A stretch of 22,452 nucleotides of DNA from Lachnospiraceae bacterium. Lineage in GTDB: Bacteria; Bacillota; Clostridia; Lachnospirales; Lachnospiraceae. A program made the position numbers and the translations under genes. Shown here piece by piece: positions 7,419 through 15,812 of the stretch. The notes under the pieces were generated by a model, which was not told the origin of the DNA, made no database searches, and saw nothing but the letters and a program-made list of their open reading frames with translations. Each line of letters begins with the position of its first letter. Positions within the stretch are counted from its first letter, which is position 1. The stretch covers positions 1 through 22,452 of the forward strand of contig JAFOIS010000134.1 in the NCBI GenBank assembly GCA_017420605.1. Direction: 5' to 3'.

Positions 7419-7469
7419 AAAATTATTTTAGTTTAAGCCGACTTTTTGTGATATTATGCAGATTTTTTA

Positions 7470-9512
7470 TCATAAAACGAGATTTGCTTCCATCTGCGTA
7501 AGGTACGCTTCCCGTTTTGTGCGGAGCGCCGCATGCTCCGGATCGGTAAGTTCGGGATCTTCAAGAAGGATCGAGGATACGAATTCGGCCGCATCCCGCA
7601 GGATATTTCCGTCGCGGGCAACGTCCGCAAGACGGAACATCATATCCCCGCTCTGCCTCACGCCCAGGAGGTCCCCGGGTCCCCGCAGTTCAAAATCTTT
7701 TTCCGCGATCGCGAATCCGTCGTTGGACGTTTCCAGCACGCTGAGCCTTTCCTCCGCTTCCCTGCTGTCATTTCCGCGCATAAAGATGCAGTAGGACTGC
7801 GCGTCCCCCCGTCCTACGCGTCCGCGGAGCTGATGGAGCGCCGCCAGCCCGAAGCGTTCCGCGTCTTCGATCATCATGACCGTCGCATTCGGTACATCGA
7901 CGCCCACTTCGATCACGGTCGTGGAAACAAGAACGTCCGTGCCGCCGTCCGCGAACGTCCGCATGATACGTTCCTTTTCTTCGGATCTCTGCCGGCCGTG
8001 CAGCACTGCGATCCGGAGGGACGGCAGGGATGCCCGCAGTGTTTTCGCGTAATCCAGGACGTTTTCGGCACTCAGGCCCTCGCTTTCCTCGATCATCGGA
8101 CAGACAACGTATGCCTGATGCCCTTCGGCCACCTGTTTTTCGATGAACCGCCACGCGTTCGGACGCCAGCTTCGGTCGACGACACAGTTCCGTATGGGAA
8201 GCCTGTTTTTCGGTTTTTCATTCAGGACCGTTACGTCGAGATCGCCGTAGAGTATGATTCCCAGCGTCCGCGGGATCGGCGTCGCGGACATGACCATCAG
8301 GTGCACCTGACCGTTTTCCGAAAACGTTTTTCTCTGACGTACGCCGAACCTGTGCTGTTCGTCCGTCACGGCGAGAGCCAGCTTATGATACCGTACCGAC
8401 GGCTGGATCAGCGCGTGCGTTCCGATCACGCAGTCCGCTTTTCCCGTCTCGATCTCCTGAAGGATCTTCTCTCGCGCTTTTCCGCGGACCTGGCCGGTGA
8501 GGAGCACCGGATGAAGGTCCGGGAACACACCGCCGTCAACCAGGTTCTTCAGGTTGTCGAAATGCTGGGAGGCAAGCACTTCCGTCGGCGCCATGAGCAC
8601 GCTCTGATAACCGTTGGCCGATGCGAGCTGCATGGCAAGAAAAGCCAGGATCGTTTTACCGCTTCCGACGTCTCCCATGAGCAGCCGGTTCATTGCCCTC
8701 CCGCTGCACAGATCGTTCTCGATCTGCTGCCAGGCGGCCGTCTGCGCGTTCGTAAGACGGTACGGCAGTTTTTCGACAGACCGTTCCGCTTCCCATCCTC
8801 TTTTCATCGGAAAGGCGCTCATCGTGTCCGTCTGTCCCATGCGCACCGTCCGTACTGCGAGAATGAACCAGAAGAATTCGTCAAAAACGATCCGTTTCCT
8901 TGCTTCTGCCAGTTCTTCCATATCCTTCGGCATATGGATCTGACGGATCGCGTCCGTCTCGTCCATAAGGCCGAGGATACGCCTGCTGCCCTGCGGCAGG
9001 ACGTCCTCTTCCGGCTTAAGGTGGCGCAGCGCTTCCTGCACGGCTTTCGTGACCGTTTTATTCCGGAGGCCTTTCGTTAAGGCATAGACCGGCGAGAGGC
9101 TTGCCGTCTTTTCTTCATATTCGGCGGGCGTGAAGATCTCGGGCATTTCGAGATATACAGACGTTCCGCGCACCTCTGCGCGGCCGCAGAAAATATACCG
9201 CATGCCGGCATGGAGTCTCGAAACGATATACGGCGAATTGAACCAGATCAGGCGTATGATGCCCGTCTCATCCTGCCCTTCGGCGGTCACGATATCGAGC
9301 CTGCCGGTCCGCCGCAGCGCCGGCCTTTTCCGTATCGTCACATATACGGCGCACCGTTCCCCGGTGCGCACCGTCCCCGCACCTATGCAGGCCGGGTATT
9401 CCCGGTAACTTACAGGGTAAAAGCGAAGAAGCTCTTCGCTCGTCTGTATGCCCAGCTTTGCGAAAAGCTTCTCTGTTTTTTCTCCGATGCCTTTCAGTTC
9501 CGATAATCTCAT
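7470..9512 (-). CDS. recG: ATP-dependent DNA helicase RecG
   Basis: A 680-residue superfamily 2 helicase that remodels stalled replication forks and branch-migrates Holliday junctions. The N-terminal third is the wedge/OB region that grips branched DNA. The motor follows with Walker A LLMGDVGSGKT, the VTDEQHRFG box (motif II, DEQH), MSATPIPRTLG (motif III) and LHQLRGRVGRGDAQSYC (motif VI), then the C-terminal segment with ELRGPGDLLGVRQSG. Length and motif order are typical, and no break is seen. The ATG at 9510-9512 has GGAG upstream in a 15-base gap after the fakA-like gene, a neighbourhood common in Firmicutes. An A+T-rich gap of about 140 bases with a promoter follows it. Confidence 0.98.
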   Translation of the reverse strand: MRLSELKGIGEKTEKLFAKLGIQTSEELLRFYPVSYREYPACIGAGTVRTGERCAVYVTIRKRPALRRTGRLDIVTAEGQDETGIIRLIWFNSPYIVSRLHAGMRYIFCGRAEVRGTSVYLEMPEIFTPAEYEEKTASLSPVYALTKGLRNKTVTKAVQEALRHLKPEEDVLPQGSRRILGLMDETDAIRQIHMPKDMEELAEARKRIVFDEFFWFILAVRTVRMGQTDTMSAFPMKRGWEAERSVEKLPYRLTNAQTAAWQQIENDLCSGRAMNRLLMGDVGSGKTILAFLAMQLASANGYQSVLMAPTEVLASQHFDNLKNLVDGGVFPDLHPVLLTGQVRGKAREKILQEIETGKADCVIGTHALIQPSVRYHKLALAVTDEQHRFGVRQRKTFSENGQVHLMVMSATPIPRTLGIILYGDLDVTVLNEKPKNRLPIRNCVVDRSWRPNAWRFIEKQVAEGHQAYVVCPMIEESEGLSAENVLDYAKTLRASLPSLRIAVLHGRQRSEEKERIMRTFADGGTDVLVSTTVIEVGVDVPNATVMMIEDAERFGLAALHQLRGRVGRGDAQSYCIFMRGNDSREAEERLSVLETSNDGFAIAEKDFELRGPGDLLGVRQSGDMMFRLADVARDGNILRDAAEFVSSILLEDPELTDPEHAALRTKREAYLTQMEANLVL

Positions 9513-9527
9513 GACTGCTCCGAACGT

Positions 9528-11255
9528 TTATTCGACGGAAACGAAACAGTAATAAACGGGCTGTCCGCCTTCGCTCACCTCTGTTTCAAGGTCCGGGAAA
9601 CGTTCCGTAATGCACTCGCCGATCGTATCGCGGAGTTCTTCCGGGAACGTGCTGCCGGTATAGACCGTGACCAGTTCGGACATATCGTCCGCCATGCCTG
9701 CTACGGATTCAAGGATCACTTCCTTAAGGTCTTTTCCGCAGGAAAGCAGGCCGTGGTCGCCGATCGAGATCACGTCGCCCTGGCATATCCTGCGCCCGTC
9801 GATGCTCGTATCCCGGACCGCATACGTGATCTCCGCAGTCTTCACGTTCTGGATCGCTTCGGTCATGGTCGCCTCATTGTTTTCCGGCGTATCCTCGCGC
9901 ACAAAGCTTACGAGCGCCGTGATCCCCTGCGGGATGGTCCTCGTCGGGATCACATGTACGGTACAGCGGTTATCCGTCAGCGCTTTTGCCTGATTGGCGG
10001 CGAGAATGATGTTTTTGTTATTCGGCAGAACGTAGACGTGTTCGGCGTTTACCTCCTCGATCGCCTTCAGAATGTCGGCAGTGCTCGGATTCATGGACTG
10101 GCCGCCTGTAATGATCGCGTCGACGCCGAGCTGCCGGAAGGTCTCGTTGAGCCCTTCCCCGCTCGAGACCGCAAGGAACGCCGCCGCTTTCCTCGGTTTT
10201 TCGGGTTTCGGTTCGCCCTTTTGCGGATCGCTCTTCGATGCGTCGCTCTTCGGCGCTTCGCTTTTTGGCGCCTTCGCCTTATCCTGTGTTCTGAAAAGCG
10301 TCTCCCGGTGCTCTTCGCGCATATTGTCGATCTTGATCTTCGTCAGCTGTCCGTAGGAAAGACCCTTCTGAAGCGCGATGCCCGGGTCGTTCGTATGGAC
10401 GTGGATCTTGACGAGCGTATCGTCGGATACGAGCACAAGACTGTCTCCGATCGAAGAAAAGAACGTTTTCGCCTCCTCTTCGTCTTCTTCGGTAAACTCC
10501 TTGTCAAGCAGAACGATAAATTCCGTGCAGTAACCGAAGGTGATGGTATCTGTTTCGATCTCCGGCCGTGTCATATAAGGCATGGCGCCTGCGGGTTCCC
10601 GTCCTGCTTTCGGGATCCTTGCTTCCTCCGCATCCGTCTCTCCGCGGAAGGCCGCGACGGCGCCGTGAAGCACGACCATAAGGCCTTTTCCGCCGGAATC
10701 AACGACGCCCGCTTCCTTCAGTACCGGCAGAAGCTCGGGGGTATACTCGAGCATTTCATCGCCGGTCCTAAGAAGCGTTTCGAAAAACACATCGAGTTCG
10801 GTCTCTTCGGCCGCGATCTCGACTGCTTTCTGCGCCATGGCCTTCGCAACGGTAAGGATCGTTCCTTCCTTCGGTTTCATGACGGCTTTATATGCCGTAT
10901 CCACCGCTTTCTGAAACGCGGCCGCGATGATCGCCGCGTCCAGCGTATCGCTCTCGCGGATCACTTTTGTGAAACCGCGGAAAAGCTGGGACAGGATAAC
11001 GCCGGAATTGCCGCGGGCCCCGCGCAGGGAACCCGAAGACACCGCACGGCATACCGTGTCCATGGTGACGTTCTCGACGCCGTCGAGCGCGTCCACCGCG
11101 GACATGATGGTCATCGTCATATTGGTTCCGGTATCGCCGTCCGGCACCGGGAATACATTCAGATCATTGATCTCTTCTTTGTCCGCTTCGAGCGCATTTG
11201 CCCCGGCAATGAACATTGTGCGCACGTCGCGTGCATCGATCGTTTTCTGTGACAC
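9528..11255 (-). CDS. DAK2/DegV-type protein, fatty acid kinase FakA-like (YloV)
   Basis: A 575-residue protein of the YloV/FakA family. FakA phosphorylates fatty acids presented by FakB partners so that they can enter phospholipid synthesis. The N-terminal DhaL kinase domain (about 5-200) carries PVPDGDTGTNM (36-46) and GSLRGARGNSGVILSQ (75-90), the nucleotide and magnesium binding elements. A middle domain, a linker and a C-terminal DegV-like domain (about 357-575) follow. The linker is unusual, consisting of Lys/Pro/Ser five-residue repeats at about 325-356. The true start is GTG at 11253-11255, because GGAGGAG lies six bases upstream; a longer TTG reading would overlap asp23. The order asp23, this gene, recG is typical of Firmicutes. 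No fakB is present in the window. Confidence 0.92.
   Translation of the reverse strand: MSQKTIDARDVRTMFIAGANALEADKEEINDLNVFPVPDGDTGTNMTMTIMSAVDALDGVENVTMDTVCRAVSSGSLRGARGNSGVILSQLFRGFTKVIRESDTLDAAIIAAAFQKAVDTAYKAVMKPKEGTILTVAKAMAQKAVEIAAEETELDVFFETLLRTGDEMLEYTPELLPVLKEAGVVDSGGKGLMVVLHGAVAAFRGETDAEEARIPKAGREPAGAMPYMTRPEIETDTITFGYCTEFIVLLDKEFTEEDEEEAKTFFSSIGDSLVLVSDDTLVKIHVHTNDPGIALQKGLSYGQLTKIKIDNMREEHRETLFRTQDKAKAPKSEAPKSDASKSDPQKGEPKPEKPRKAAAFLAVSSGEGLNETFRQLGVDAIITGGQSMNPSTADILKAIEEVNAEHVYVLPNNKNIILAANQAKALTDNRCTVHVIPTRTIPQGITALVSFVREDTPENNEATMTEAIQNVKTAEITYAVRDTSIDGRRICQGDVISIGDHGLLSCGKDLKEVILESVAGMADDMSELVTVYTGSTFPEELRDTIGECITERFPDLETEVSEGGQPVYYCFVSVE
10188..10283 (-). repeat. Degenerate 15-base repeats coding a Lys/Pro/Ser linker in the FakA-like gene
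   Basis: The translated units read APKSE, APKSD, ASKSD, PQKGE, PKPEK. That is five successive five-residue (15-base) copies, with the first three close to each other and the later ones degraded. They separate the kinase/middle part from the DegV-like domain. Confidence 0.65.
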
Positions 11256-11269
11256 TCTCTTCTCCTCCG

Positions 11270-11635
11270 TCAATCGATCACGCGGACGCCTTCCACGTAC
11301 ATATGGATGCCGGATACGGTCATACCGGTAAACTGCTCTACCTTGTACTTGACAGTATCCGCAAGGTTGTCATAAATGGTGAGGATGTTCACGCCGTATG
11401 CGACGATAACGTGGAACGAAAGATAGATCGAATTGTCTTCGATCTTGACGCTGATGCCGTGCTTCAGATCATCCGTATTCTCGCGGCGGAGAAGCTTAAC
11501 CAGGCCGTCCTTCATACTTACAGCCGCCATGCCGACGATACCGAAGCACTCGACGGCTACGCTTCCGGCATAGATCGAGATCACGTCGGAGTCTACCGTG
11601 ATCTCGCCGAATTCCGTATTCATACGTCCTTCCAT
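11270..11635 (-). CDS. Asp23/Gls24 family envelope stress protein (YloU-like)
   Basis: A 121-residue protein of the Asp23/Gls24 family, small proteins linked to cell-envelope homeostasis and alkaline stress. Typical family sequence includes FGEITVDSDVISIYAG near the N-terminus, the GIVGMA block, and SVKIEDNSIYLSFHVIVAYGVNI in the second half. There is no signal peptide or membrane helix. In the standard Firmicutes order it precedes the DAK2 (FakA-like) gene, and that holds here with a 14-base gap. The ATG at 11633-11635 has AGGAGG seven bases upstream. That ribosome binding site overlaps a 10-base palindrome (GAGGATCCTC) and lies just after the T-run of the rpmB terminator, so a promoter or readthrough must supply the message. 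Confidence 0.93.
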   Translation of the reverse strand: MEGRMNTEFGEITVDSDVISIYAGSVAVECFGIVGMAAVSMKDGLVKLLRRENTDDLKHGISVKIEDNSIYLSFHVIVAYGVNILTIYDNLADTVKYKVEQFTGMTVSGIHMYVEGVRVID

Positions 11636-11650
11636 AGAGGATCCTCCTGT

Positions 11651-11683
11651 AAAAAAATACCTGCCGCGTGCGCGACAGGCAGG
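11651..11683 (-). terminator. Intrinsic terminator after rpmB
   Basis: On the minus strand CCTGCC pairs with GGCAGG across a 12-base loop that is itself GC-rich and partly self-complementary. TA and then a run of seven T follow. It lies 15 bases after the rpmB stop and ends four bases before the asp23 ribosome binding site. Confidence 0.8.
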
Positions 11684-11698
11684 ACTTTTTCGGAAAAG

Positions 11699-11884
11699 TT
11701 ATGCACGCTCGACTGCGTTGGAGCGCAGGCAGGAGGTACAAACGTACGCATGCTGCGGAACGCCGTTGACCTTCACTTTCACGCGCTTAATATTCGCCTT
11801 CCACATATGATTGGTACGACGATGCGAGTGACTTACATTATTTCCGAAGTGAGCGCCTTTCCCACAAATTGCACATTTCGCCAT
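11699..11884 (-). CDS. rpmB: 50S ribosomal protein L28
   Basis: A 61-residue L28 protein of the large ribosomal subunit. It begins MAKCAICGKG and carries VSHSHRRTNHMWKANIKRV, the conserved RNA-binding core. Two CxxC pairs (Cys4/Cys7 near the start, CTSC near the end) mark this as the zinc-binding C+ form; organisms often also carry a zinc-free version induced by zinc starvation. The ATG at 11882-11884 follows a near-perfect AAGGAGGT eight bases upstream. A TTG six bases earlier is in frame but better ignored. The gene has its own promoter and terminator, so it is probably mainly monocistronic. Its place next to asp23 and the DAK2 gene is standard for Firmicutes. Confidence 0.97.
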   Translation of the reverse strand: MAKCAICGKGAHFGNNVSHSHRRTNHMWKANIKRVKVKVNGVPQHAYVCTSCLRSNAVERA

Positions 11885-11941
11885 GTTCAAGCACCTCCTT
11901 ACTCACATAGTTATAGCAGCATTGCGGCTGCAACATGAGAT

Positions 11942-11970
11942 ATATTAACAGAAACCGTCAGCCTTTGCAA
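11942..11970 (-). promoter_or_regulatory. Sigma-A promoter of rpmB
   Basis: On the minus strand TTGCAA (11965-11970) and TAATAT (11942-11947) are 17 bases apart, with TGT before the -10 box (extended -10). The leader of about 50 bases contains a small GCAGC/GCTGC hairpin (11916-11931) before the ribosome binding site. Confidence 0.75.
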
Positions 11971-11975
11971 GGATA

Positions 11976-11999
11976 AAATGAATTATTTTATTCCTTTTT
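11976..11999 (-). terminator. Possible weak terminator overlapping the end of the YfhO-family gene
   Basis: GGAATAAAAT and ATTTTATCC on the minus strand can pair (nine pairs, one bulged A, five-base loop), with the stop codon in the left arm. Only two T follow, and the stem is A+T-rich, so it may be a 3' stabilising hairpin rather than a terminator. Confidence 0.3.
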
Positions 12000-14387
12000 C
12001 CGCAATTTCCTTACGAGCTTTGCGATCAGATCCGCCGCGACGTAGAGGAATGTGAAGATCAGCGCTCCCATGGTCGCGAAGATGCCGACGGTAAGGCCGG
12101 GCGTCCGGTAGGAAAACTCGATCGTGTTGCGTCCGCCTTTGATCCGCACCGCCATAAGGCCGTTGATATCGAGGATCTCCGCGTCGACGCCGTTCACCTT
12201 CGCGGTCCAGCCGTCGTCGTTCGCGATGCTGAAGAACGCATATTTTTCGGCGTCCGCGGTGATCACGGAACGGAATCCCTTCGAGTCCCTCATGAACTCT
12301 TCGGAGCATTCGGCAAGATGCATCGAGCTGAGCTGCCCAAGATCCGTCATCATCGGCGCTTTGTCCGTTTCCGGATCAAGCTTTACAAGAACGTCCGATA
12401 CGAGTTCTTCCTTATCGTCCGGGATAACGAGGGCTTTCAGCATCCAGAGGATCTTTTTATCCTTCGTCACCTTCTCGAACTGGGAAGCGGTGATATATGA
12501 ATTATAGGTAAAACCGATCGGCGGGATCGAATCGTCCGCGTATTCCGCGAAATCACGGTATTTCCCGTATGAGACCGCAACGAGCCTTTTTCCGGAATTG
12601 TTTTTGGATTCCGTCCCGTCGTCTTCCCATTCCACGCCGGGTTCATGCTTCCGCTGTACGATATCGTATTTTGCAGAGACCAGGTTGTAGAACCCCTCCG
12701 GCGGCGGATCGGGGCTCTTGACGTCGCGCTTTTCCCCGAGCGCCTGATAGAGCCGGAAGATCGAACCGCTCACCGTACTGCAGAAGTTGCCCGACGGCAT
12801 ATTGTCGTTCACAAGGGTCCGCGTATTCTCGTTTTCCTGGAAACGGTGCATATCGTCGATCGGCAGCTGCGCGCTCGTTTCGATCTCGTCCAGAAGCTCG
12901 TCGGACGGCAGCCCGTGCTCCGCCTGATAGGAAAAGACCTGGCCCGCCGTGGTCAGCGTAGCGAAAACAAGCAGCGCGGCCAGGAAGATCCGGAACCTGG
13001 CATACGAAAGCCTGCGCAGGATGAGCCAGGTCACCGCAGTGCCAAGCAGCGAGATCCCGCCGTAGACCCAGAACAGCACCGGCCTGTGGACGAGCGTCCT
13101 TTCGTTTTCGCTCCACGGGACGACGCCGACGTATACAAGGAAAAATACGGTGAGAATAAGAACGATGATAAAGGCCTTCGTCACCGCTCGGTCGGTCGGA
13201 TATGGAAGCCTCTCCGTCTCTTCCACGCCGTAAGTGCCGTACTCGTCCTCTTCCCGCGGGAACGCTTCGTCGATCACGAACGCCGACGCAAGAGACATCA
13301 TCAGGATCGGCATGTAGTACCACCGGCAGTAAAGGCCCGCAAAGAGCGAGAACGCCGCGTTCAGGATCGGGATGCAGGCCATGACGACCGACGCCCAGAG
13401 CATCTTCGTGAGCCAGTGCTTCTTTTTTTCCAGCATGAACGCGCAGACGAGAAGGATCCCTACCATCGGCAGATAAGCCGCACAGGACGAGAAATTCCGC
13501 GAGATCACGGCCGTATGGTCGGACATGACCTCTCCCGGGAAAAGAAGCGCTTTGAGAATAAACAGATACCGCTGCGCGGAAAAGACAAGGGAATTATTCC
13601 CCATATAATCCATCTTTACCCGCGGATTCTTAATGACGAAAAGAAAAGCGGGAAACAGAAGCGCCATCGTCATGACGCACCCCACGGCGCCTTCCAGAAG
13701 GACGTTCCAGAAAATGCGTCCGTATTTCCGCAGATCCGTCGACCAGTAGCGGATCACATAATAGACCGCCAGGAAAATGATCTCGCCGATCAGGAAATAA
13801 TAATTGACGAGCGCGTTGAGCGCGACCGCAAAGATAAACGGTCCGCGCACCTTCTTCTGCACCAGAAGATCCAGTGTGACCATCATCAGCGGAAAGAGCA
13901 TGACGACGTCGTGGAAATGATAAAACAGAAGATTCTCGTTCATGAAGCCCGAGAACGCGTAAAGAAGCGAAGCGGCAAGCGCGGCCTTCGGCTGGCTCAC
14001 TTCCCGTACGAACCACATATATCCCGTCAGTCCGGCGATCGCGTATTTCAGGACGTAGAGCCAGCCAACGGCATACATGAAGTACTTCGACGGGATCAGC
14101 ATGGAGATCCAGAATCCGGGTGTTCCGAGGACGTAGAACGACATCGAGCCAAGGAAAGAAGAGCCGAGATCGACGGTATAGTCGAAGCCCCACTCTCCTG
14201 CCCGGATCATATCGTTTGCGTGCATGGCAAACGGGATCTGCTGCGCGTTGAAGTCGCCGGCAAGCGTAAACAGCCCCCTGTTCTTGATGATCGTCCACGA
14301 AAAAGCGATCGCGGCGACCATCAGGTTCAGCAGGAAGGCTGTCAGGTAATTTTTCTTATTCAGACGTGATTCGATGCTTTTTTTCAT
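11988..14387 (-). CDS. YfhO-family polytopic membrane protein (GT-C glycosyltransferase-like)
   Basis: A protein of about 800 residues with a dozen or more predicted membrane helices. The first is near residues 20-38, followed by an extracytoplasmic loop with LAGDFNAQQIPFAMHAND that carries the GT-C-like conserved Asp. The pattern of paired helices separated by short loops continues to about residue 500. A large extracytoplasmic region follows, then DDGWTAKVNGVDAEI and a final helix pair with a Lys/Arg-rich end. YfhO proteins are thought to use polyprenyl-linked sugars, and Bacillus and Listeria relatives decorate lipoteichoic or teichoic acids. The substrate here is unknown. The start is uncertain: ATG at 14385-14387 or GTG at 14394-14396. 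Either overlaps the transferase-like gene upstream, suggesting coupling and a shared envelope role. Confidence 0.88.
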   Translation of the reverse strand: MKKSIESRLNKKNYLTAFLLNLMVAAIAFSWTIIKNRGLFTLAGDFNAQQIPFAMHANDMIRAGEWGFDYTVDLGSSFLGSMSFYVLGTPGFWISMLIPSKYFMYAVGWLYVLKYAIAGLTGYMWFVREVSQPKAALAASLLYAFSGFMNENLLFYHFHDVVMLFPLMMVTLDLLVQKKVRGPFIFAVALNALVNYYFLIGEIIFLAVYYVIRYWSTDLRKYGRIFWNVLLEGAVGCVMTMALLFPAFLFVIKNPRVKMDYMGNNSLVFSAQRYLFILKALLFPGEVMSDHTAVISRNFSSCAAYLPMVGILLVCAFMLEKKKHWLTKMLWASVVMACIPILNAAFSLFAGLYCRWYYMPILMMSLASAFVIDEAFPREEDEYGTYGVEETERLPYPTDRAVTKAFIIVLILTVFFLVYVGVVPWSENERTLVHRPVLFWVYGGISLLGTAVTWLILRRLSYARFRIFLAALLVFATLTTAGQVFSYQAEHGLPSDELLDEIETSAQLPIDDMHRFQENENTRTLVNDNMPSGNFCSTVSGSIFRLYQALGEKRDVKSPDPPPEGFYNLVSAKYDIVQRKHEPGVEWEDDGTESKNNSGKRLVAVSYGKYRDFAEYADDSIPPIGFTYNSYITASQFEKVTKDKKILWMLKALVIPDDKEELVSDVLVKLDPETDKAPMMTDLGQLSSMHLAECSEEFMRDSKGFRSVITADAEKYAFFSIANDDGWTAKVNGVDAEILDINGLMAVRIKGGRNTIEFSYRTPGLTVGIFATMGALIFTFLYVAADLIAKLVRKLRKKE

Positions 14388-15807
14388 AGGATGCACGCAG
14401 GTTTTCCATAATGGTTACGACGTCAGTCCAAAGCGACCAGTGTTCGACGTATTCGATATCCGCCGCAAGATGCGCCGTGCCTTCTTTTTCGTTTTCGGCC
14501 TCTTCCGGCGCAGCGGGGGTGATCATTCCGGGCTTGCGCATCAGACACTTGCGGTAGGCGATCTCATTTTTCGCGTAGGTGTCTTCCCTGACGCAGCGGA
14601 CTCCGATCAGACTCATATCTCCCGCAAGCACATTCATAAACTCCGGCATGAACGAAAGATGGGATTTTTCAACGATCCCTCCTTTTTTTGCGCGGAAGCG
14701 CAGACGGCGGAAGCGATTCCCGTCGCGGCCGACGCACCGCGTCTTTTCAAAGACGGGAGCGCCCTGTGTGATCAGGCAGGCGGGAACGGCGAAAAGGGAG
14801 ACCGGTATGAGAACGACGCAGCCCAGAAGACCGACGGCGATGTCGACGATCCGCTTTACGAAAAACATGCGCTGTTCAAAACCGTTCGGATTAAACTCAA
14901 GAAAATACCGGCCGCGTATCGTACCGAAAAGGTACGGTGTTCCCTTCTGTGCGCGGGAGATCTGCGGCATGGACCGCCTTACGCAAAGTCCGCTCTCCGC
15001 AAGATCATCGAGAAGCGGACTCCATTCTTCCATCCGGTCCTCGGGCAGGACACAGAAAACGTACCCTACCGGATTGTCATGCACGTACTTCCGGATATCC
15101 GCGGCGTCTATATACCGTACTTTGCCCTTCTCCGGCAGCGCCGTAAGTCTTCTGCGCTTCTCGGCGTCTTCCGCGGTCCTGCTCTTTTCTTCCTCCGGTG
15201 CGGAACTTTCCGCCGTCTCCGCCTCTTCCTCTCCGCCGGAGGCAGGTTCCGGCTCTTCACCTTCGGTCCGTTCCGCTTCCTTTTCCGTCTCGCAGACCGC
15301 GATCAGATGCATGTCGAGGCAGTCGTCGGAACGAAGATAATCTTCAAAGGACGTCCGATGCTCTCTGTCCGTAATGAGGATCGTATTTCTGGAATAGCTC
15401 CTGTCACGGTACACCTTAGCGCGAAGGATCCGCAGGACCGCCCTCTCCGCAAGCAGAAAAAGAAAGCCGGTCACCGGGATGAGGACGGTAAGGAGCAGTT
15501 TTTTTCCGTCCCTGCCGGTCCTGAGAACATAAATAAGAAGGACAGGTACAAGGAACAGGCATTTCCGCAGAAGATACCGGGCGGTCTTTTTCAGTGTCAG
15601 GGCGTCCTCCTCGCCGATATACCAGAAATACGCCGCAGAATACGCAAGGAGCGTGGCGGAGCGCATTGCCCTCTGCCAGTCTCCCTGCGCCGCGCCGTCC
15701 GGCACGAGCGAAAACAGAAGAAACGTCGCGATACAGCCGACAAAGAGGGCCAGAAGATCAAGCCCCCATTGTACCAGCGTGTGAAAATGCAGTTCCTGTT
15801 GTTTCAT
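14356..15807 (-). CDS. Divergent polyprenyl sugar-phosphotransferase-like membrane protein, probably lacking the catalytic pair
   Basis: A 483-residue protein. Four hydrophobic segments (about 11-35, 50-64, 82-95, 104-120) are followed by a soluble region split by an acidic Glu/Ala-rich stretch (about 172-217). A fifth helix (about 317-346) leads into a C-terminal domain of the bacterial sugar transferase type (PF02397). Recognisable family pieces are FVKRIVDIAVGLLG, PVFEKTRCVG, MNVLAGDMSLIG, YRKCLMRKPGMITP and DIEYVEHWSLWTDVVTIM. Where active enzymes read DELPQLWNV, this protein reads SFMPEFMNV (385-393), so the catalytic Asp-Glu becomes Ser385-Phe386. GPRP becomes GVRC and FRSM becomes FRAK. 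It may be a non-catalytic relative. Its ribosome binding site is poor; the ATG lies six bases after the upstream stop, so translation is probably coupled. Confidence 0.8.
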   Translation of the reverse strand: MKQQELHFHTLVQWGLDLLALFVGCIATFLLFSLVPDGAAQGDWQRAMRSATLLAYSAAYFWYIGEEDALTLKKTARYLLRKCLFLVPVLLIYVLRTGRDGKKLLLTVLIPVTGFLFLLAERAVLRILRAKVYRDRSYSRNTILITDREHRTSFEDYLRSDDCLDMHLIAVCETEKEAERTEGEEPEPASGGEEEAETAESSAPEEEKSRTAEDAEKRRRLTALPEKGKVRYIDAADIRKYVHDNPVGYVFCVLPEDRMEEWSPLLDDLAESGLCVRRSMPQISRAQKGTPYLFGTIRGRYFLEFNPNGFEQRMFFVKRIVDIAVGLLGCVVLIPVSLFAVPACLITQGAPVFEKTRCVGRDGNRFRRLRFRAKKGGIVEKSHLSFMPEFMNVLAGDMSLIGVRCVREDTYAKNEIAYRKCLMRKPGMITPAAPEEAENEKEGTAHLAADIEYVEHWSLWTDVVTIMENLRASYEKKHRITSE

Positions 15808-15812
15808 AATGT

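Noticed and set aside
7533..9080. 515-codon plus-strand open frame opposite recG
   Set aside because: The recG frame has all helicase motifs; the opposite frame has none and no ribosome binding site of note.
9753..11252. 499-codon plus-strand open frame opposite the FakA-like gene
   Set aside because: It is composed of Arg/His/Asp-rich sequence without motifs and ends and begins within the borders of the real gene.
12645..14369. 574-codon open frame on the plus strand opposite the YfhO gene
   Set aside because: Its translation is rich in Arg, Asp and His with no motif or plausible membrane pattern, and it mirrors the codon bias of the clear membrane protein on the other strand.
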